Shown piece by piece: positions 26,522 through 34,790 of a DNA stretch of 41,068 nt. This DNA comes from an uncultured Phascolarctobacterium sp. Its GTDB lineage: Bacteria > Bacillota > Negativicutes > Acidaminococcales > Acidaminococcaceae. The position numbers were made by a program, and so were the translations under genes. The stretch lies in contig UQLS01000017.1 of the NCBI GenBank assembly GCA_900541915.1, forward strand, positions 1 through 41,068. The letters are read 5' to 3'. Every line of letters begins with the position of its first letter. Position 1 is the stretch's first letter. A model generated the notes under the pieces. The model was not told the DNA's origin. It was given only the letters and a program-made list of their open reading frames with translations, and searched no databases.

Positions 26522-26656
26522 AAGAATTACTTCCCCGCAAACACGATTAGAGCCTGCCCACTTTTCGTTCAGTACCTTATGATCGAAAAGGAGCAAGCTC
26601 CCAAAAGATTTTTGTCAATTTAATGCATAAAGCAATAAAAAAGACCTTTTATATTC
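26522..26656 (-). ncRNA. Structured 5' leader of the DUF1934-argS transcript
   Basis: About 135 nt between the predicted start site and the first gene. It contains GGAGC-TT-GCTCC, a short hairpin followed by TTTTC, and an alternative pairing CTTTTCG/CGAAAAG over 16 nt that would use the same T-stretch. I see no T-box sequence. It may be an attenuator or simply an mRNA leader. Confidence 0.3.
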
Positions 26657-26662
26657 TTCAAT

Positions 26663-26691
26663 ATTATATAACAGCTGGTAAAGCCAGTCAA
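26663..26691 (-). promoter_or_regulatory. Promoter of DUF1934-argS operon
   Basis: Minus-strand TTGACT (26686-26691), a 17-nt spacer and a perfect TATAAT (26663-26668). Confidence 0.7.
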
Positions 26692-26737
26692 GAAAAGGAT
26701 ATTTCTGTTATATTTTCCCAGCTTGTGTCATGAGCAC

Positions 26738-26767
26738 TTGTAACATCCTGCTTTTTTTGTGTATAAT
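26738..26767 (+). promoter_or_regulatory. Promoter of putP
   Basis: TTGTAA, an 18-nt spacer and a perfect TATAAT, about 37 bp before the putP start. It diverges from the argS-operon promoter. Confidence 0.6.
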
Positions 26768-26803
26768 ATTAGAATATTATTGTTATTATTGGAGGGTGTT
26801 GTT

Positions 26804-28303
26804 ATGCAACAAGATTGGGGCCTAATCTGTGCGTTTGGCCTATATTTTCTAATGATGTTCGGCATGGGTGTTTATCACATGCGCAAGGAGCAGGATCTGG
26901 AAGGTTATGTACTCGGCGGCCGTAAAGTAGGTCCATGGGTATCCGCTATGAGTGCAGAAGCTTCCGATATGAGCGGCTGGATGCTGATGGGTCTTCCCGG
27001 TTATGCTTATGTTGCCGGTGTCAGCGCATTCTGGATTGCTATCGGCCTGGCACTTGGTACATTTTTAAACTGGATAATCGTAGCAAAAAGACTGCGTGTC
27101 TACACTAAGATTGCCAACGATTCCATTACTCTGCCCGACTTTTTTGAAAATCGTTTTCGTGATAAGAGTAAAGTTCTGCGTATAATTTCCGCAATCTTCA
27201 TTTTTATTTTCTTCCTTATTTATACTGCTTCCGGCTTCGTTGCCGGCGGACGCCTTTTTAATACCGTTCTCGGCGTACCTTATTTTGAATCACTGCTGAT
27301 TACTGCCGGCATCGTTATCTTCTATACCTTTACCGGCGGCTATATTGCAGTTTGCCGTACTGACTTTGTGCAGGGCATAATGATGTTCTTTGCTATCATC
27401 ATTGTACCGATGACTGGTATCATCTATGCTGGCGGACCCACCGCTGCTTTTGATTCTTTATATAATCTTAATGCCAATTACTTCAATTTCTTCACCGATG
27501 CTACCGGCGTAACTTTAAGCTTTACTGCTATTCTTTCTCTGTTAGCTTGGGGCCTTGGTTATTTTGGTCAGCCGCATATTCTCGTACGTTTCATGGGTAT
27601 CAGCTCCGCTAAAGAAATCCCCCGTGCAACAAATATTGCTATGGTCTGGGTTGTTTTCTCCCTGTTTTTTGCTGTAACTGTCGGCCTGGTAGGACGTGTA
27701 GTATTAGGCGACAGCCTGCAGGGCGTAAATACTGAAACTGTCTTCATGGTAATGAACAATAAATTCTTCGTTTCCTTTATGGCAGGTATCATCACCTCTG
27801 CAATCTTAGGTGCAATCATGAGTACCTCTTCCAGTCAGCTCCTGGTTACTGCTTCTGCTGTTTCCACAGACTTTTATCAGGCTCTGCTGCGTAAAAACGC
27901 TAACCCCAAAGAACTCTTAGTCGTAAGCCGCGTTGCTGTTATTTTGGTTTCTGCCTGCTCTTTGGCTATTGCAGCTAACCCTAATAACCTTATCCTTGAT
28001 CTGGTTGCCTATGCCTGGGCCGGCTTTGGTGCTTCCTTCGGCCCGCTGGTACTGTTCTCTCTCTTCTGGCGCCGTATGACACTGCGCGGCGCTATTGCCG
28101 GCGTATTCTTCGGCGGCAGTACCGTACTGGTTTGGAAAGAATTCTTTGCCTACACTGGTATTTATGAGATCCTGCCCGGCTTCATCGTTTCCTGCCTGGC
28201 TATTTACCTGTTCAGCATTACTGACAAAGAACCGCCTGCAGAAATCGTCAAGGATTTCGATGTGGCAAAAAAACATCTCGCAAATTTAGAAGACTGCGAA
28301 TAA
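26804..28303 (+). CDS. putP: Sodium/proline symporter
   Basis: 499 residues with about 13 membrane helices of the sodium:solute symporter (SSS) family. PutP signatures include MSAEASDMSGWMLMGLPG (Na+ and proline-site helix), FLNWIIVAKRLRVYT, FTGGYIAVCRTDFVQG and AIMSTSSSQLLVTASA. It should import proline with Na+ as a nutrient or osmoprotectant. The start is the ATG with GGAGGG 7 nt upstream; a longer frame begins upstream inside the promoter. It is a single gene with its own promoter and terminator. Confidence 0.92.
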   Translation: MQQDWGLICAFGLYFLMMFGMGVYHMRKEQDLEGYVLGGRKVGPWVSAMSAEASDMSGWMLMGLPGYAYVAGVSAFWIAIGLALGTFLNWIIVAKRLRVYTKIANDSITLPDFFENRFRDKSKVLRIISAIFIFIFFLIYTASGFVAGGRLFNTVLGVPYFESLLITAGIVIFYTFTGGYIAVCRTDFVQGIMMFFAIIIVPMTGIIYAGGPTAAFDSLYNLNANYFNFFTDATGVTLSFTAILSLLAWGLGYFGQPHILVRFMGISSAKEIPRATNIAMVWVVFSLFFAVTVGLVGRVVLGDSLQGVNTETVFMVMNNKFFVSFMAGIITSAILGAIMSTSSSQLLVTASAVSTDFYQALLRKNANPKELLVVSRVAVILVSACSLAIAANPNNLILDLVAYAWAGFGASFGPLVLFSLFWRRMTLRGAIAGVFFGGSTVLVWKEFFAYTGIYEILPGFIVSCLAIYLFSITDKEPPAEIVKDFDVAKKHLANLEDCE

Positions 28304-28321
28304 TATTCAAATATATTTATC

Positions 28322-28353
28322 AGACGCTTGCTATACAGCAAGCGTCTTTTTTA
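28322..28353 (+). terminator. Terminator of putP
   Basis: Perfect 11-bp stem AGACGCTTGCT/AGCAAGCGTCT with a 4-nt loop, then TTTTTTATTTT. Confidence 0.93.
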
Positions 28354-28370
28354 TTTTGCTGCATATTATT

Positions 28371-28423
28371 TTAACTGGATTTAACATTTAGCTAATATTT
28401 TCTTAACAATTACAGGATATACT
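28371..28423 (+). promoter_or_regulatory. Pho box and promoter of the pst operon
   Basis: Four near-copies of the Bacillus-type PhoP half-site (TTAACT at 28371, TTAACA at 28381, CTAATA at 28392, TTAACA at 28403) recur every 10-11 bp. A -10 TATACT (28418-28423) follows with no recognisable -35, as expected of an activator-dependent promoter. Induction by phosphate starvation through a PhoP/PhoB-type regulator is inferred; the regulator is not in this window. Confidence 0.7.
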
Positions 28424-28468
28424 AAGCCTGTAATCAAGAAAGAAACACTTCAAGGAGGACTGTAAATA

Positions 28469-29344
28469 ATGAAATCTGGTAAAATTATAGCTTTAGGTCT
28501 GGCAGCAATGTGTGCATTCGGAGCATGGGGCTGCGGTAATGATAAAAAGGATGCTACTCCTGCAAACAGCGGCAAAATCGTTGTAGTTTCAAGAGAAGAC
28601 GGCAGTGGTACCCGCGGTGCTTTCATCGAACTGTTCGGTATTGAAAAGAAAGGCCAAGACGGTAAAAAAGTTGATACTACCACTGAAAATGCATCCATCA
28701 CCAACAGCACCGCTGTTATGATGACCACCGTAGCAGGCAACAAAGACGCTATCGGCTACATTTCCTTAGGTTCCTTAAACGACAGCGTTAAAGCTCTGAA
28801 AATTGATGGTGCTGAAGCAAGTGCAGCAAACATTAAAAACGGCTCCTACAAAATTGCTCGCCCCTTCAATATCGTTACTAAAGGCGATGTAAAACCGGCT
28901 ACTCAAGACTTCATGGCATTCATTATGTCCAAAGAAGGCCAGCAGGTTGTTTCCGCTAACGGTTATATCGGCGACGACAAAGCTGCTCCGTACAAAGGAA
29001 GCAAACAAAGCGGCAAAATCGTTGTTGCTGGTTCCTCTTCTGTAACTCCGGTTATGGAAAAACTTAAAGAAGCATACAAGAAAGTAAATCCTGATGTAAA
29101 CATCGAAGTTCAGCAAAGTGACTCCACCACCGGTGTTAAATCTGCTATCAGCGGTATCTGCGATATCGGTATGGCTTCCCGTGAACTGAAAAAGAGCGAA
29201 ATTGATGCAGGCGTTAAAAACACTGTTATCGCTACCGACGGTATTGCAGTTATCGTTAACAAAGACAGCAAAGTTAACAACCTGACCAAAACTCAAGTAG
29301 CTGATATCTTCACCGGTAAAGTTACCGAATGGAGCAAACTGTAA
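28469..29344 (+). CDS. pstS: Phosphate-binding lipoprotein PstS, circularly permuted
   Basis: 291 residues. The N-terminal export signal ends in AWGC (Cys22), a non-ideal lipobox. The order of the phosphate-binding protein is swapped: the part that is normally C-terminal comes first (VVVSREDGSGTRGAFIELF at 38-56, AIGYISLGSLNDSVKAL, FIMSKEGQQVVSANGYI), then a short linker and the normally N-terminal part (VAGSSSVTPVMEKLKEAY from 186, QQSDSTTGVKSAI, DIGMASREL, LTKTQVADIFTGKVTEWSKL at the very end). All three phosphate-contacting loops (SSS, SDSTTG, GSGTR) are kept, so it should bind phosphate. First gene of pstSCAB-phoU. Confidence 0.9.
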   Translation: MKSGKIIALGLAAMCAFGAWGCGNDKKDATPANSGKIVVVSREDGSGTRGAFIELFGIEKKGQDGKKVDTTTENASITNSTAVMMTTVAGNKDAIGYISLGSLNDSVKALKIDGAEASAANIKNGSYKIARPFNIVTKGDVKPATQDFMAFIMSKEGQQVVSANGYIGDDKAAPYKGSKQSGKIVVAGSSSVTPVMEKLKEAYKKVNPDVNIEVQQSDSTTGVKSAISGICDIGMASRELKKSEIDAGVKNTVIATDGIAVIVNKDSKVNNLTKTQVADIFTGKVTEWSKL

Positions 29345-29375
29345 TAGTTAAACTTCAAAAGAATAACTGCTTTTT

Positions 29376-29401
29376 AAAGGTTACCTGCAAAGGTAGCCTT
29401 T
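29376..29401 (+). terminator. Hairpin between pstS and pstC
   Basis: AAAGGTTACCT and AGGTAGCCTTT pair over 11 bp with one wobble and a 4-nt loop. No proper T-run follows. Such hairpins after binding-protein genes can attenuate or protect the pstS mRNA, letting PstS outnumber the membrane subunits. Confidence 0.6.
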
Positions 29402-29456
29402 AATTATAAGCAGTACAAATTTAGTTTATTCTGCTTTGAAATATATGTGAGGTTCT

Positions 29457-30311
29457 ATGAATAAAGGAAAAGAAAAAATAATGCACTGGGTATTTCTGAT
29501 GGCAGCCTGCGCTTCCATCGCCCTGGTAGCAATGATATGCATCTTCCTGTTTGCCAACGGCCTGCCCACTATCGGCAAGATTGGCGTTACAGATTTTATA
29601 CTGGGTGAAAAATGGCGTCCTAACAACGATATCTACGGTATCCTGCCAATGATTTTGGGCAGTATTTATGTTACTATCGGCGCAATCTTAACTGGCGTGC
29701 CTATCGGTCTTTTTACAGCAATTTTCATGGCTCGCTTCTGTCCGCCTTTTTTCTACAGATTTCTTAAACCATCAGTCGAACTTCTGGCTGGTATTCCTTC
29801 TGTAATTTACGGTTTCTTCGGCTTAGTTATCATGGTACCTTTTATCCGTGATAATTTCGGCGGTACCGGCAGCAGTATGCTGACAGCTTCTCTGCTTCTC
29901 GGCATGATGATTCTGCCTACCATTATCAGCGTAGCAGAAGCTGCTCTGAGAGCAGTTCCCAACAGCTATTATGAAGGCGCGTTAGCTCTTGGCGCAGGTC
30001 ATGTTCGCAGCGTATTCTTTACTATCGTTCCTGCTGCCAAATCCGGCATCATGGCAGGTGTTATCCTTGGCATCGGCCGTGCCATCGGTGAAACTATGGC
30101 GGTAATCATGGTTGCCGGCAACCAGGCACGTATGCCTCAGGGTCTGCTGGAAGGTGTTCGTACCATGACCACCAACATCGTTATCGAAATGGGTTACGCT
30201 GCTGACCTTCACCGTGATGCTTTAATTGCTACGGCAGTAGTACTCTTTATCTTCATTCTTATTATCAATCTGACATTCTCCTATCTTAAAGGAAAGGTGG
30301 TACAGCAATGA
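29457..30311 (+). CDS. pstC: Phosphate ABC transporter permease PstC
   Basis: 284 residues with six hydrophobic helices. With PstA it forms the channel of the high-affinity phosphate importer. The ATPase-coupling loop is visible in SYYEGALALGAGHVRSVFFTIVPAAKSGI, and the family stretches VELLAGIPSVIYGFFGL and GRAIGETMAVIMVAGN are present. GTGAGG lies a few bases before the ATG. Its last codons overlap pstA by four bases (ATGA), giving coupled translation. Confidence 0.95.
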   Translation: MNKGKEKIMHWVFLMAACASIALVAMICIFLFANGLPTIGKIGVTDFILGEKWRPNNDIYGILPMILGSIYVTIGAILTGVPIGLFTAIFMARFCPPFFYRFLKPSVELLAGIPSVIYGFFGLVIMVPFIRDNFGGTGSSMLTASLLLGMMILPTIISVAEAALRAVPNSYYEGALALGAGHVRSVFFTIVPAAKSGIMAGVILGIGRAIGETMAVIMVAGNQARMPQGLLEGVRTMTTNIVIEMGYAADLHRDALIATAVVLFIFILIINLTFSYLKGKVVQQ

Positions 30312-31174
30312 ATAATCTTTCCAGCCGACTGCGCAAAACCTTGTACAGTTATGGTACCGAACCCTCTGCCATCTTACTTTTAATATGTGTCTGGGGTTCT
30401 GCTATCGCAACCTTTCTGACTCTGGCATTCCTGCTGCTGTATATTCTCTGGCAAGGTCTGCCCAATATCACACCTGATTTATTCGCATTAGAATATAATA
30501 CACAGAACGTTTCTCTGTTCCCCGCTTTAGTGGATACAGTAATCATGGTAGTAATGGCTTTGGCTATGGCTACACCTTTAGGCATCTTCGCCGCAATCTA
30601 TCTGGTGGAATATGCTAAACGCGGCAACAAAATGGTAAATATTGTCCGTGTTACTGCCGATACTCTTTCCGGTATTCCTTCCATTGTTTACGGTCTTTTC
30701 GGTATGCTGTTTTTCGTTACCTACCTTAAAATGGGTTACTCTCTGCTGGCAGGCTCCTGTACAGTAGCTATCATGGTACTGCCGCTGATTATGCGTACCA
30801 CTGAGGAAGCTCTGAAATCCATACCTGACAGCTATCGTGAAGGCAGCTACGGTTTAGGCGCAGGCAAGCTGCGTACTGTATTCTCTATCGTACTTCCGTC
30901 TGCTATTCCCGGTATACTGGCCGGCATCATTCTCAGTATCGGCCGTATCGTAGGCGAAACTGCAGCCCTCATCTATACTTCCGGTACTGTAGCCGCTCTG
31001 CCTACCAATATTCTTTCTTCCGGACGTACTTTGGCAGTGCATATGTACGTACTGGCCAGTGAAGGTCTCTTTATGCAGCAGGCCTACGCTACTGCAGTAG
31101 TCCTCGTAATTATCGTCATCTGCATTAATGCCGCTTCCGGTTATCTGGCACGCAAACTTATGAAGGGAAATTAA
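30308..31174 (+). CDS. pstA: Phosphate ABC transporter permease PstA
   Basis: 288 residues with six helices and the same motif set as PstC: TADTLSGIPSIVYGLFG, the coupling loop SYREGSYGLGAGKLRTVFSIVLPSAIPGI and GRIVGETAALIYTSG. It is the second channel subunit. It starts inside the last codons of pstC and ends 4 bp before pstB. Confidence 0.95.
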   Translation: MNNLSSRLRKTLYSYGTEPSAILLLICVWGSAIATFLTLAFLLLYILWQGLPNITPDLFALEYNTQNVSLFPALVDTVIMVVMALAMATPLGIFAAIYLVEYAKRGNKMVNIVRVTADTLSGIPSIVYGLFGMLFFVTYLKMGYSLLAGSCTVAIMVLPLIMRTTEEALKSIPDSYREGSYGLGAGKLRTVFSIVLPSAIPGILAGIILSIGRIVGETAALIYTSGTVAALPTNILSSGRTLAVHMYVLASEGLFMQQAYATAVVLVIIVICINAASGYLARKLMKGN

Positions 31175-31178
31175 TAAC

Positions 31179-31931
31179 ATGCAAGATAAGATTACCATTG
31201 AAAACTTAAATTTGTATTACAGCGATTTTCACGCTTTAAAAAATATCAACATGCACATCAAAGAAAAGGAAATTACTGCTTTCATCGGCCCATCCGGCTG
31301 CGGTAAATCTACTTTGCTTAAATCTTTAAACCGCATGAACGACCTTGTAGAAGGCTGCCGCATTACCGGCAACGTTCTCTTAAACGGCGAAAACATTTTC
31401 CATACCGAAGATGTCAACCTGCTGCGTAAACGCGTAGGCATGGTATTCCAAAAACCTAATCCTTTTCCGATGAGCGTTTATGACAATATCGCTTTCGGAC
31501 CGCGTACGCACGGTATTCACTCCAAATCCAAACTTGACGAAATCGTAGAAGAATCTCTGCGTAAAGCAGCTATCTGGGAAGAAACCAAGGATCGTCTTAA
31601 TAAAAGTGCTCTCGGTTTCTCCGGCGGCCAGCAGCAGCGTCTTTGCATTGCACGCGCACTGGCAGTACAGCCTGAAGTTCTGCTGATGGACGAACCCACC
31701 TCTGCTCTTGACCCGATTTCTACTTTAAAAATCGAAGACCTGGCTTTGGAACTGAAAAAAGACTATACCATTGTTATCGTTACCCATAATATGCAGCAGG
31801 CAGCCCGTATCTCTGATAAAACCGGCTTCTTCCTTTTGGGTGATTTGATTGAATTTGATAAAACCAGCGAATTGTTTGCTAATCCGCATAATCCCAAAAC
31901 AGAAGAATATATTACCGGTCGTTTCGGCTGA
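31179..31931 (+). CDS. pstB: Phosphate ABC transporter ATPase PstB
   Basis: 250 residues, standard. It powers the importer. Walker A is GPSGCGKST (37-45), the Q-loop FQKPNPFPMS, the ABC signature FSGGQQQRLCIARAL and Walker B VLLMDEPTSALDP. The H-loop is TIVIVTHNMQQA and the usual C-terminus is PKTEEYITGRFG. Confidence 0.97.
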   Translation: MQDKITIENLNLYYSDFHALKNINMHIKEKEITAFIGPSGCGKSTLLKSLNRMNDLVEGCRITGNVLLNGENIFHTEDVNLLRKRVGMVFQKPNPFPMSVYDNIAFGPRTHGIHSKSKLDEIVEESLRKAAIWEETKDRLNKSALGFSGGQQQRLCIARALAVQPEVLLMDEPTSALDPISTLKIEDLALELKKDYTIVIVTHNMQQAARISDKTGFFLLGDLIEFDKTSELFANPHNPKTEEYITGRFG

Positions 31932-31954
31932 TAACTGAGAAAATAGGTGAAGAA

Positions 31955-32602
31955 ATGAACAGAGTATTTTATGTAAACGAATTAAACAGCTTAGTTGAAA
32001 ACGTACATACCATGGGTGTCGATGTTCTGGCAACCCTGGATAAAGTAATTAAAAACCTGGAAAACAAAGATGCTGCTTTAGCACAGCAGATTATGGCCAA
32101 CGATGATTATTTTGATAACGAAGAATTAGCTATCGAAAAACAGTGCTTTAAACTGCTGTTGCTGCAGGCACCTGTAGCCAGCGACCTGCGTGAAATCGCT
32201 TCTATCTTGAAGCTTGTAGGTGACTTGGAACGCATTGCTGACCACTGCAGCGATATCTCCCAATATACTCTCAACCTTACCGAAATGAAGCCCGCTCCGC
32301 TGCCGGCAGATTTCCTGGAAATGATGAAGCTGATGCGCTCTATGGTAAGCGACAGTATTACTGCTATCCACGGCAACGATGCAGAACTGGCACAAAAAAT
32401 TATTGATACTGATAACAAAGTTGATACCTACTTCCACAGTCTGCGCGGTAATCTGACCGCACTGATGCAGGACAAACCGTATTTTGTTCCTCAGTATGTA
32501 AATTACCTGATGATTGCCAAATACGTTGAACGTATCGCCGACCATGCTACCAACATTGCAGAATGGGTAATCTACATCGTTAAAAACGAACTGCAGAATT
32601 AA
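31955..32602 (+). CDS. phoU: Phosphate signalling protein PhoU
   Basis: 215 residues, two three-helix PhoU bundles. It restrains the transporter and the PhoR-type kinase when phosphate is plentiful. The metal-binding E/D-x-x-x-D signatures occur in LKLVGDLERIADHCSDI and again in AKYVERIADHATNIAEW. AATAGGTGAAG provides the ribosome binding site. Last gene of the operon; a strong terminator follows. Confidence 0.95.
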   Translation: MNRVFYVNELNSLVENVHTMGVDVLATLDKVIKNLENKDAALAQQIMANDDYFDNEELAIEKQCFKLLLLQAPVASDLREIASILKLVGDLERIADHCSDISQYTLNLTEMKPAPLPADFLEMMKLMRSMVSDSITAIHGNDAELAQKIIDTDNKVDTYFHSLRGNLTALMQDKPYFVPQYVNYLMIAKYVERIADHATNIAEWVIYIVKNELQN

Positions 32603-32605
32603 ACT

Positions 32606-32634
32606 AAAATAACCTCTTAGGAGGTTATTTTTTT
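32606..32634 (+). terminator. Terminator of the pst-phoU operon
   Basis: AAAATAACCTC/GAGGTTATTTT with a TTAG loop and a run of seven T. Confidence 0.92.
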
Positions 32635-32643
32635 ATGCGCGGA

Positions 32644-32652
32644 TGATATAAT
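32644..32652 (+). promoter_or_regulatory. Extended -10 promoter of the DUF3783 gene
   Basis: TGATATAAT joins a TGN extension to a perfect TATAAT, 28 bp before the start codon; no clear -35 box. Confidence 0.55.
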
Positions 32653-32679
32653 AGTACTACCAAAATTATGGAGGTACTT

Positions 32680-33093
32680 ATGAATAAAATCATTCTTGCT
32701 TATAATTTCACACCTGAACGTCTGCAGGCACTCAAACTGATCTGCATGCTGCTGAAAGCACAGTGCCGCCCTGTAGCACGTCAGGAACTGCTGCAGCCTG
32801 TAGGCTACCTTGCCGGTATCAAAACAGTTGCTCCTGTTGACGAAGTATACAGCGGCAGCGAAGCAGAAGAAGAAATGCTCTTTTTATGCGGCTTTGACAG
32901 ACCTAATCTTGATAAACTGCTTAATGCCATCCGCAAAAGCCCTTTAAAACAAGTAAAGCTCAAAGCTATGCTGACTGCACATAATATGGGCTGGAGCGGT
33001 CTGCAGCTGATAGAAGAGCTGGTAGAGGAACATAATTACATGACCGGACAAAAACCACAGCCCGCGCCGGAACATGCTTCCAAAAATGACTGA
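32680..33093 (+). CDS. DUF3783 domain protein
   Basis: 137 residues. DUF3783 proteins are small Firmicutes proteins of unknown function. The N-terminal half (IILAYNFTPERLQALKLICMLLKAQCRPV) looks alpha/beta. The stretch FLCGFDRPNLDKLLNAIRKSPLKQVKLKAMLTAHN is the conserved core, and the C-terminus is Pro/Gln-rich and probably disordered. I took the ATG at 32680 because GGAGG is 5 nt upstream; an ATG four codons earlier lacks a site. It lies 45 bp before yajQ. Confidence 0.75.
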   Translation: MNKIILAYNFTPERLQALKLICMLLKAQCRPVARQELLQPVGYLAGIKTVAPVDEVYSGSEAEEEMLFLCGFDRPNLDKLLNAIRKSPLKQVKLKAMLTAHNMGWSGLQLIEELVEEHNYMTGQKPQPAPEHASKND

Positions 33094-33138
33094 AAATATG
33101 ATAAAATAATTGTATAACTAATTTCGGAGGTATTATTC

Positions 33139-33630
33139 ATGGCTAAAGACAGTTCCTTTGACGTTGTTTCCCAGGTTAATATGCAGGAAATGGACAACGC
33201 AGTCAACCAAGTTAAGAAAGAAATCGAACAGCGTTATGATTTCCGCGGCAGCAACGCATCCATCGAACTTGAAGAAAAATGCGTAAAAATCGCTGCTGAA
33301 GACGAATACAAACTGGAAACAATCACCGATATGCTGCGCGTAAAAATGGCAAAACGCGGTATCTCTCTGCGCTGCCTGGTACCCGGCAAAGTTGAACCAG
33401 CTGCCAAAGGCACCGTACGTCAACAGCTGGATATCCAGCAAGGTATTCCCAAAGATAAGGCAAAAGCCATTGTAGCAGCTATCAAAGCAACTAAGCTGAA
33501 AGTAACCGCTCAGATGCAGGACGACCAGGTGCGTGTATCCGGAGCTAAAAAAGACGACCTGCAGGCAGTTATCCAAACTCTTAAAGCAGGCGACTTCGGC
33601 GTAGACCTGCAATTTATCAACATGCGCTAA
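33139..33630 (+). CDS. yajQ: YajQ-family nucleotide-binding protein
   Basis: 163 residues, the standard length. It starts with the family signature DSSFDVVSQVNMQEMDNAVNQ and contains RYDFRGSNASIEL and the ferredoxin-like repeats that bind nucleotides and RNA. In Xanthomonas a member binds cyclic di-GMP, but whether that holds here is unknown. CGGAGG precedes the ATG. Confidence 0.93.
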   Translation: MAKDSSFDVVSQVNMQEMDNAVNQVKKEIEQRYDFRGSNASIELEEKCVKIAAEDEYKLETITDMLRVKMAKRGISLRCLVPGKVEPAAKGTVRQQLDIQQGIPKDKAKAIVAAIKATKLKVTAQMQDDQVRVSGAKKDDLQAVIQTLKAGDFGVDLQFINMR

Positions 33631-33648
33631 AATTAAAAAACGTAGTTC

Positions 33649-33673
33649 AAAGGCAGCTCTTGCAGCTGCCTTT
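33649..33673 (+). terminator. Terminator of yajQ
   Basis: Perfect 10-bp stem AAAGGCAGCT/AGCTGCCTTT with a 5-nt loop. Its T-tract is interrupted (TTTGTTGCTT). Confidence 0.7.
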
Positions 33674-33748
33674 GTTGCTTAAATATCACAAAATATACTG
33701 TAAAAACAGTTTATAATAAATATAGTAATAACCAAGGCAGGTGATACC

Positions 33749-34165
33749 ATGACTAATGATACTGCTTCAGAAAAAGATTTTGACCAGAATAAAATAAATG
33801 AGAAAGCCTTACTTACATATCAGGATAAATTCAGCAAGGACAATCTTCTGCTAAAGCTGCAACATTACGGACGTGATATAGGACTTACCGTACTCTACAA
33901 CGTTTTGCAGCTTTGGTATGTACTGCAGAAACCCGAAGTACCGGCCAAGAATAAAGCCGTCATCATGGGAGCGCTGGGTTATCTTATAACGCCGCTTGAT
34001 TTTATTCCCGACTTAACGCCTATTTTAGGATATAACGATGACGCAGCTGCTATTTTATTTGCCCTCTACATGGTACGGCAATATGTAGATGACGAAGTAA
34101 AGGCACAGGCTAAAGCACGTCTGGCAAAAATTTTCAGTGAAGACGCAGTAAAAAATCTTGATTAA
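33749..34165 (+). CDS. YkvA-family (DUF1232) membrane-associated protein
   Basis: 138 residues. The DUF1232 core is KAVIMGALGYLITPLDFIPDLTPILGYNDDAAAI (about 69-102), with the hallmark PxDFIPD turn; the function of the family is unknown. A hydrophobic stretch (GLTVLYNVLQLWYVLQ) precedes it. GGCAGG serves as ribosome binding site. About 40-60 bp upstream are TATAAT and a small inverted repeat ACTGT-AAAA-ACAGT that could be an operator. Confidence 0.82.
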   Translation: MTNDTASEKDFDQNKINEKALLTYQDKFSKDNLLLKLQHYGRDIGLTVLYNVLQLWYVLQKPEVPAKNKAVIMGALGYLITPLDFIPDLTPILGYNDDAAAILFALYMVRQYVDDEVKAQAKARLAKIFSEDAVKNLD

Positions 34166-34173
34166 GCAAAGCA

Positions 34174-34225
34174 AAAAGGACTATGAACAGATGCACTAAC
34201 ATCCTTCATAGTCCTTTTCTTTTTA
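34174..34225. terminator. Bidirectional terminator between ykvA-like gene and the cupin gene
   Basis: A 14-bp stem AAAAGGACTATGAA/TTCATAGTCCTTTT with a 17-nt loop. T-rich runs follow on both strands (CTTTTTAT on plus, TTTTTGCTTT on minus); the genes on both sides converge on it. Confidence 0.85.
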
Positions 34226-34260
34226 TCTAAGTTATCCCCGGCGATACTCAAACAGTACTG

Positions 34261-34773
34261 TTATTTTAATTTATTATACTCTTCATCACTGACAGGCTCA
34301 CACCATTCGTTAGAAGTTTCCTCACCTGGAACCTCTATTGCCAGATGTGCAAACCAGCTGTCAGGAGCTGCGCCATGCCAATGTTTTACCCCTGTCGGGA
34401 TATTTACTACATCACCAGGATGCAGTTCACGCGGCTCTTTGCCCCATTCCTGATAATAGCCGCGTCCGCCGGTTACCAGAAGTATCTGACCGCCGCCTTT
34501 AGCAGCCTTATGAATATGCCAGTTATTGCGGCAGCCAGGTTCAAAAGTTACATTGCCAATAACCACCTGCTCCAAAGACAACATATTCAGATAACTCTGT
34601 CCAACAAAATATTGCGCATACGCATCATTTTTTTCGCCTCTGGCAAAAACTGTAGAAAAATCTTCTGTAGCCATAATATTACTTCCTCTCTCCTGCGGTG
34701 CAGCAGCATCCATACTATTTATTGCACCAAAATTCAATACCAGCGCAGCAGCAACTGCGGTTATAAGTTTCAT
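34261..34773 (-). CDS. Exported cupin-domain protein
   Basis: 170 residues with an N-terminal signal sequence (MKLITAVAAALVLNFG, cleavage likely near SMDAAA). The cupin motifs are WHIHKA (85-90; His86 and His88), GGGQILLVTGGRGYY, and PGDVVNIPTGVKHWHGA with His131/His133, so a metal is likely bound. Cytoplasmic relatives are short cupins that pair with carboxymuconolactone decarboxylases, as it does here. Substrate unknown. Last gene of the exported trio; 17 bp separate it from the preceding gene. Confidence 0.82.
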   Translation of the reverse strand: MKLITAVAAALVLNFGAINSMDAAAPQERGSNIMATEDFSTVFARGEKNDAYAQYFVGQSYLNMLSLEQVVIGNVTFEPGCRNNWHIHKAAKGGGQILLVTGGRGYYQEWGKEPRELHPGDVVNIPTGVKHWHGAAPDSWFAHLAIEVPGEETSNEWCEPVSDEEYNKLK

Positions 34774-34790
34774 TATTTCTGCTCCTTTCT

